64,000 bases of DNA, from NCBI RefSeq assembly GCF_036346855.1, contig NZ_CP107841.1, positions 3,972,001 through 4,036,000 on the forward strand. The letters run 5' to 3'. The notes below the pieces were generated by a model. The model ran no database searches. It was given only the letters and a program-made list of their open reading frames with translations, and was not told where the DNA came from. This document shows positions 63,669-64,000 of the stretch, piece by piece; position 1 is the first letter of the stretch; every line of letters starts with the position of its first letter. The position numbers were made by a program, and so were the translations under genes. This stretch comes from Streptomyces europaeiscabiei (lineage in GTDB: Bacteria > Actinomycetota > Actinomycetes > Streptomycetales > Streptomycetaceae).

Positions 63669-64000
63669 GACTGATGTCTCACAGGTACCCACGCGCACGT
63701 TTCAGTCCGACGACGGTCCGCTCGCCTACCTGGACGTCGGTTCGGGCACCCCGCTCGTACTGCTGCACGGCAGCTTCACCGATCACCGCATGTGGCACGA
63801 TCTGGTGCCCGCCCTCGCGGCCGGTCACCGCGTCATCGCACCGGACGCCCGAGGGCACGGCGCCTCCGCCAACGCGAGCATGCCGTTCCGCCTCACCGAC
63901 GACCTCGCCGCGCTCCTGCGCCACCTGGAAACGGGCCCGGTGGTCCTGATCGGCATGTCGATGGGCGGAGGCACGGCCGTCGACACGGCACTGGAGCATC
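63667..64000 (+). CDS. Alpha/beta hydrolase, N-terminal part (3' end outside window)
   Basis: The first 111 residues of a hydrolase, running off the window. Visible: LVLLHGSFTDHRMW oxyanion region, APDARGHGAS, and the nucleophile elbow GMSMGGG at the end of the visible part. No ribosome binding site is evident and the start codon overlaps a MarR operator. Repression by the divergent MarR protein is likely. Substrate unknown; MarR-paired hydrolases often act on small esters or antibiotics. Confidence 0.88.
   Translation, partial: MTDVSQVPTRTFQSDDGPLAYLDVGSGTPLVLLHGSFTDHRMWHDLVPALAAGHRVIAPDARGHGASANASMPFRLTDDLAALLRHLETGPVVLIGMSMGGGTAVDTALEH

Overview
This window is a high-GC actinobacterial chromosome segment, almost certainly Streptomyces. 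The evidence is the strong third-position GC bias, SsgG-type and WhiJ/AbaA-type developmental genes, a DasR-type GlcNAc PTS locus, DUF397, DUF2017, DUF3618 and RDD proteins, and a single tRNA-Leu(UAG). From memory, the gene order from the penicillin-binding protein to hpd resembles the S. coelicolor SCO2897-SCO2928 neighbourhood. I could not check this, so gene names taken from synteny are inference.

Left end (1-5.5 kb) is accessory. It holds the C-terminal part of a DrmB-like DUF1998 protein (DISARM defence), a WhiJ/AbaA-like trio (ATP-binding protein, XRE-DUF5753 regulator, DUF397 protein), a Phd-like/ParE-RelE-like toxin-antitoxin pair and an AlkZ-type DNA glycosylase.

5.5-19 kb holds a lipoprotein, an alpha/beta hydrolase, a membrane-tethered barnase-like ribonuclease followed by a barstar-like inhibitor, a GlxA-type regulator divergent to a membrane protein, an MFS transporter, a DUF445 protein and a secreted SGNH hydrolase. 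19-22.8 kb holds a DUF1707 protein and a three-gene ABC-2 exporter operon.

23-33.7 kb holds a bifunctional penicillin-binding protein with very long repetitive tails, a Gdx/SugE-type SMR exporter preceded by a guanidine-III riboswitch, GroES-like and DUF3618 proteins, Bcp peroxiredoxin, two overlapping HNH nucleases running directly into tRNA-Leu, rdgB, a lipoprotein, rph, and the divergent nagF/nagE pair with three DasR-like sites. 33.8-38.8 kb holds a metallo-beta-lactamase-fold hydrolase, a membrane-tethered MazF-like protein and the CysO-CysM-Mec cysteine pathway with a cysteine-ending, apparently leaderless leader peptide.

38.8-54 kb holds an amino-acid permease, DUF2017-ClpS, pncB-pncA, a Ser/Thr kinase, an immune-inhibitor-A metalloprotease, two RDD proteins, ssgG and an FAD-linked oxidase. 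54-64 kb holds a TPR protein, hpd divergent to an Lrp/AsnC regulator, a four-gene glycine-betaine/choline-type ABC operon, a Lon-fold serine protease, and a MarR regulator divergent to an alpha/beta hydrolase cut by the window edge.

Repeats are a feature of the window. Short tandem arrays sit across the stop codons of at least six minus-strand genes. A dispersed intergenic element (core AGGGGCGCGGGGAACTGCGC) recurs at 14.2, 18.8, 35.5, 55.7 and 56.0 kb, in two places inside nested inverted repeats. No rRNA, insertion sequence, CRISPR array or prophage was recognised.
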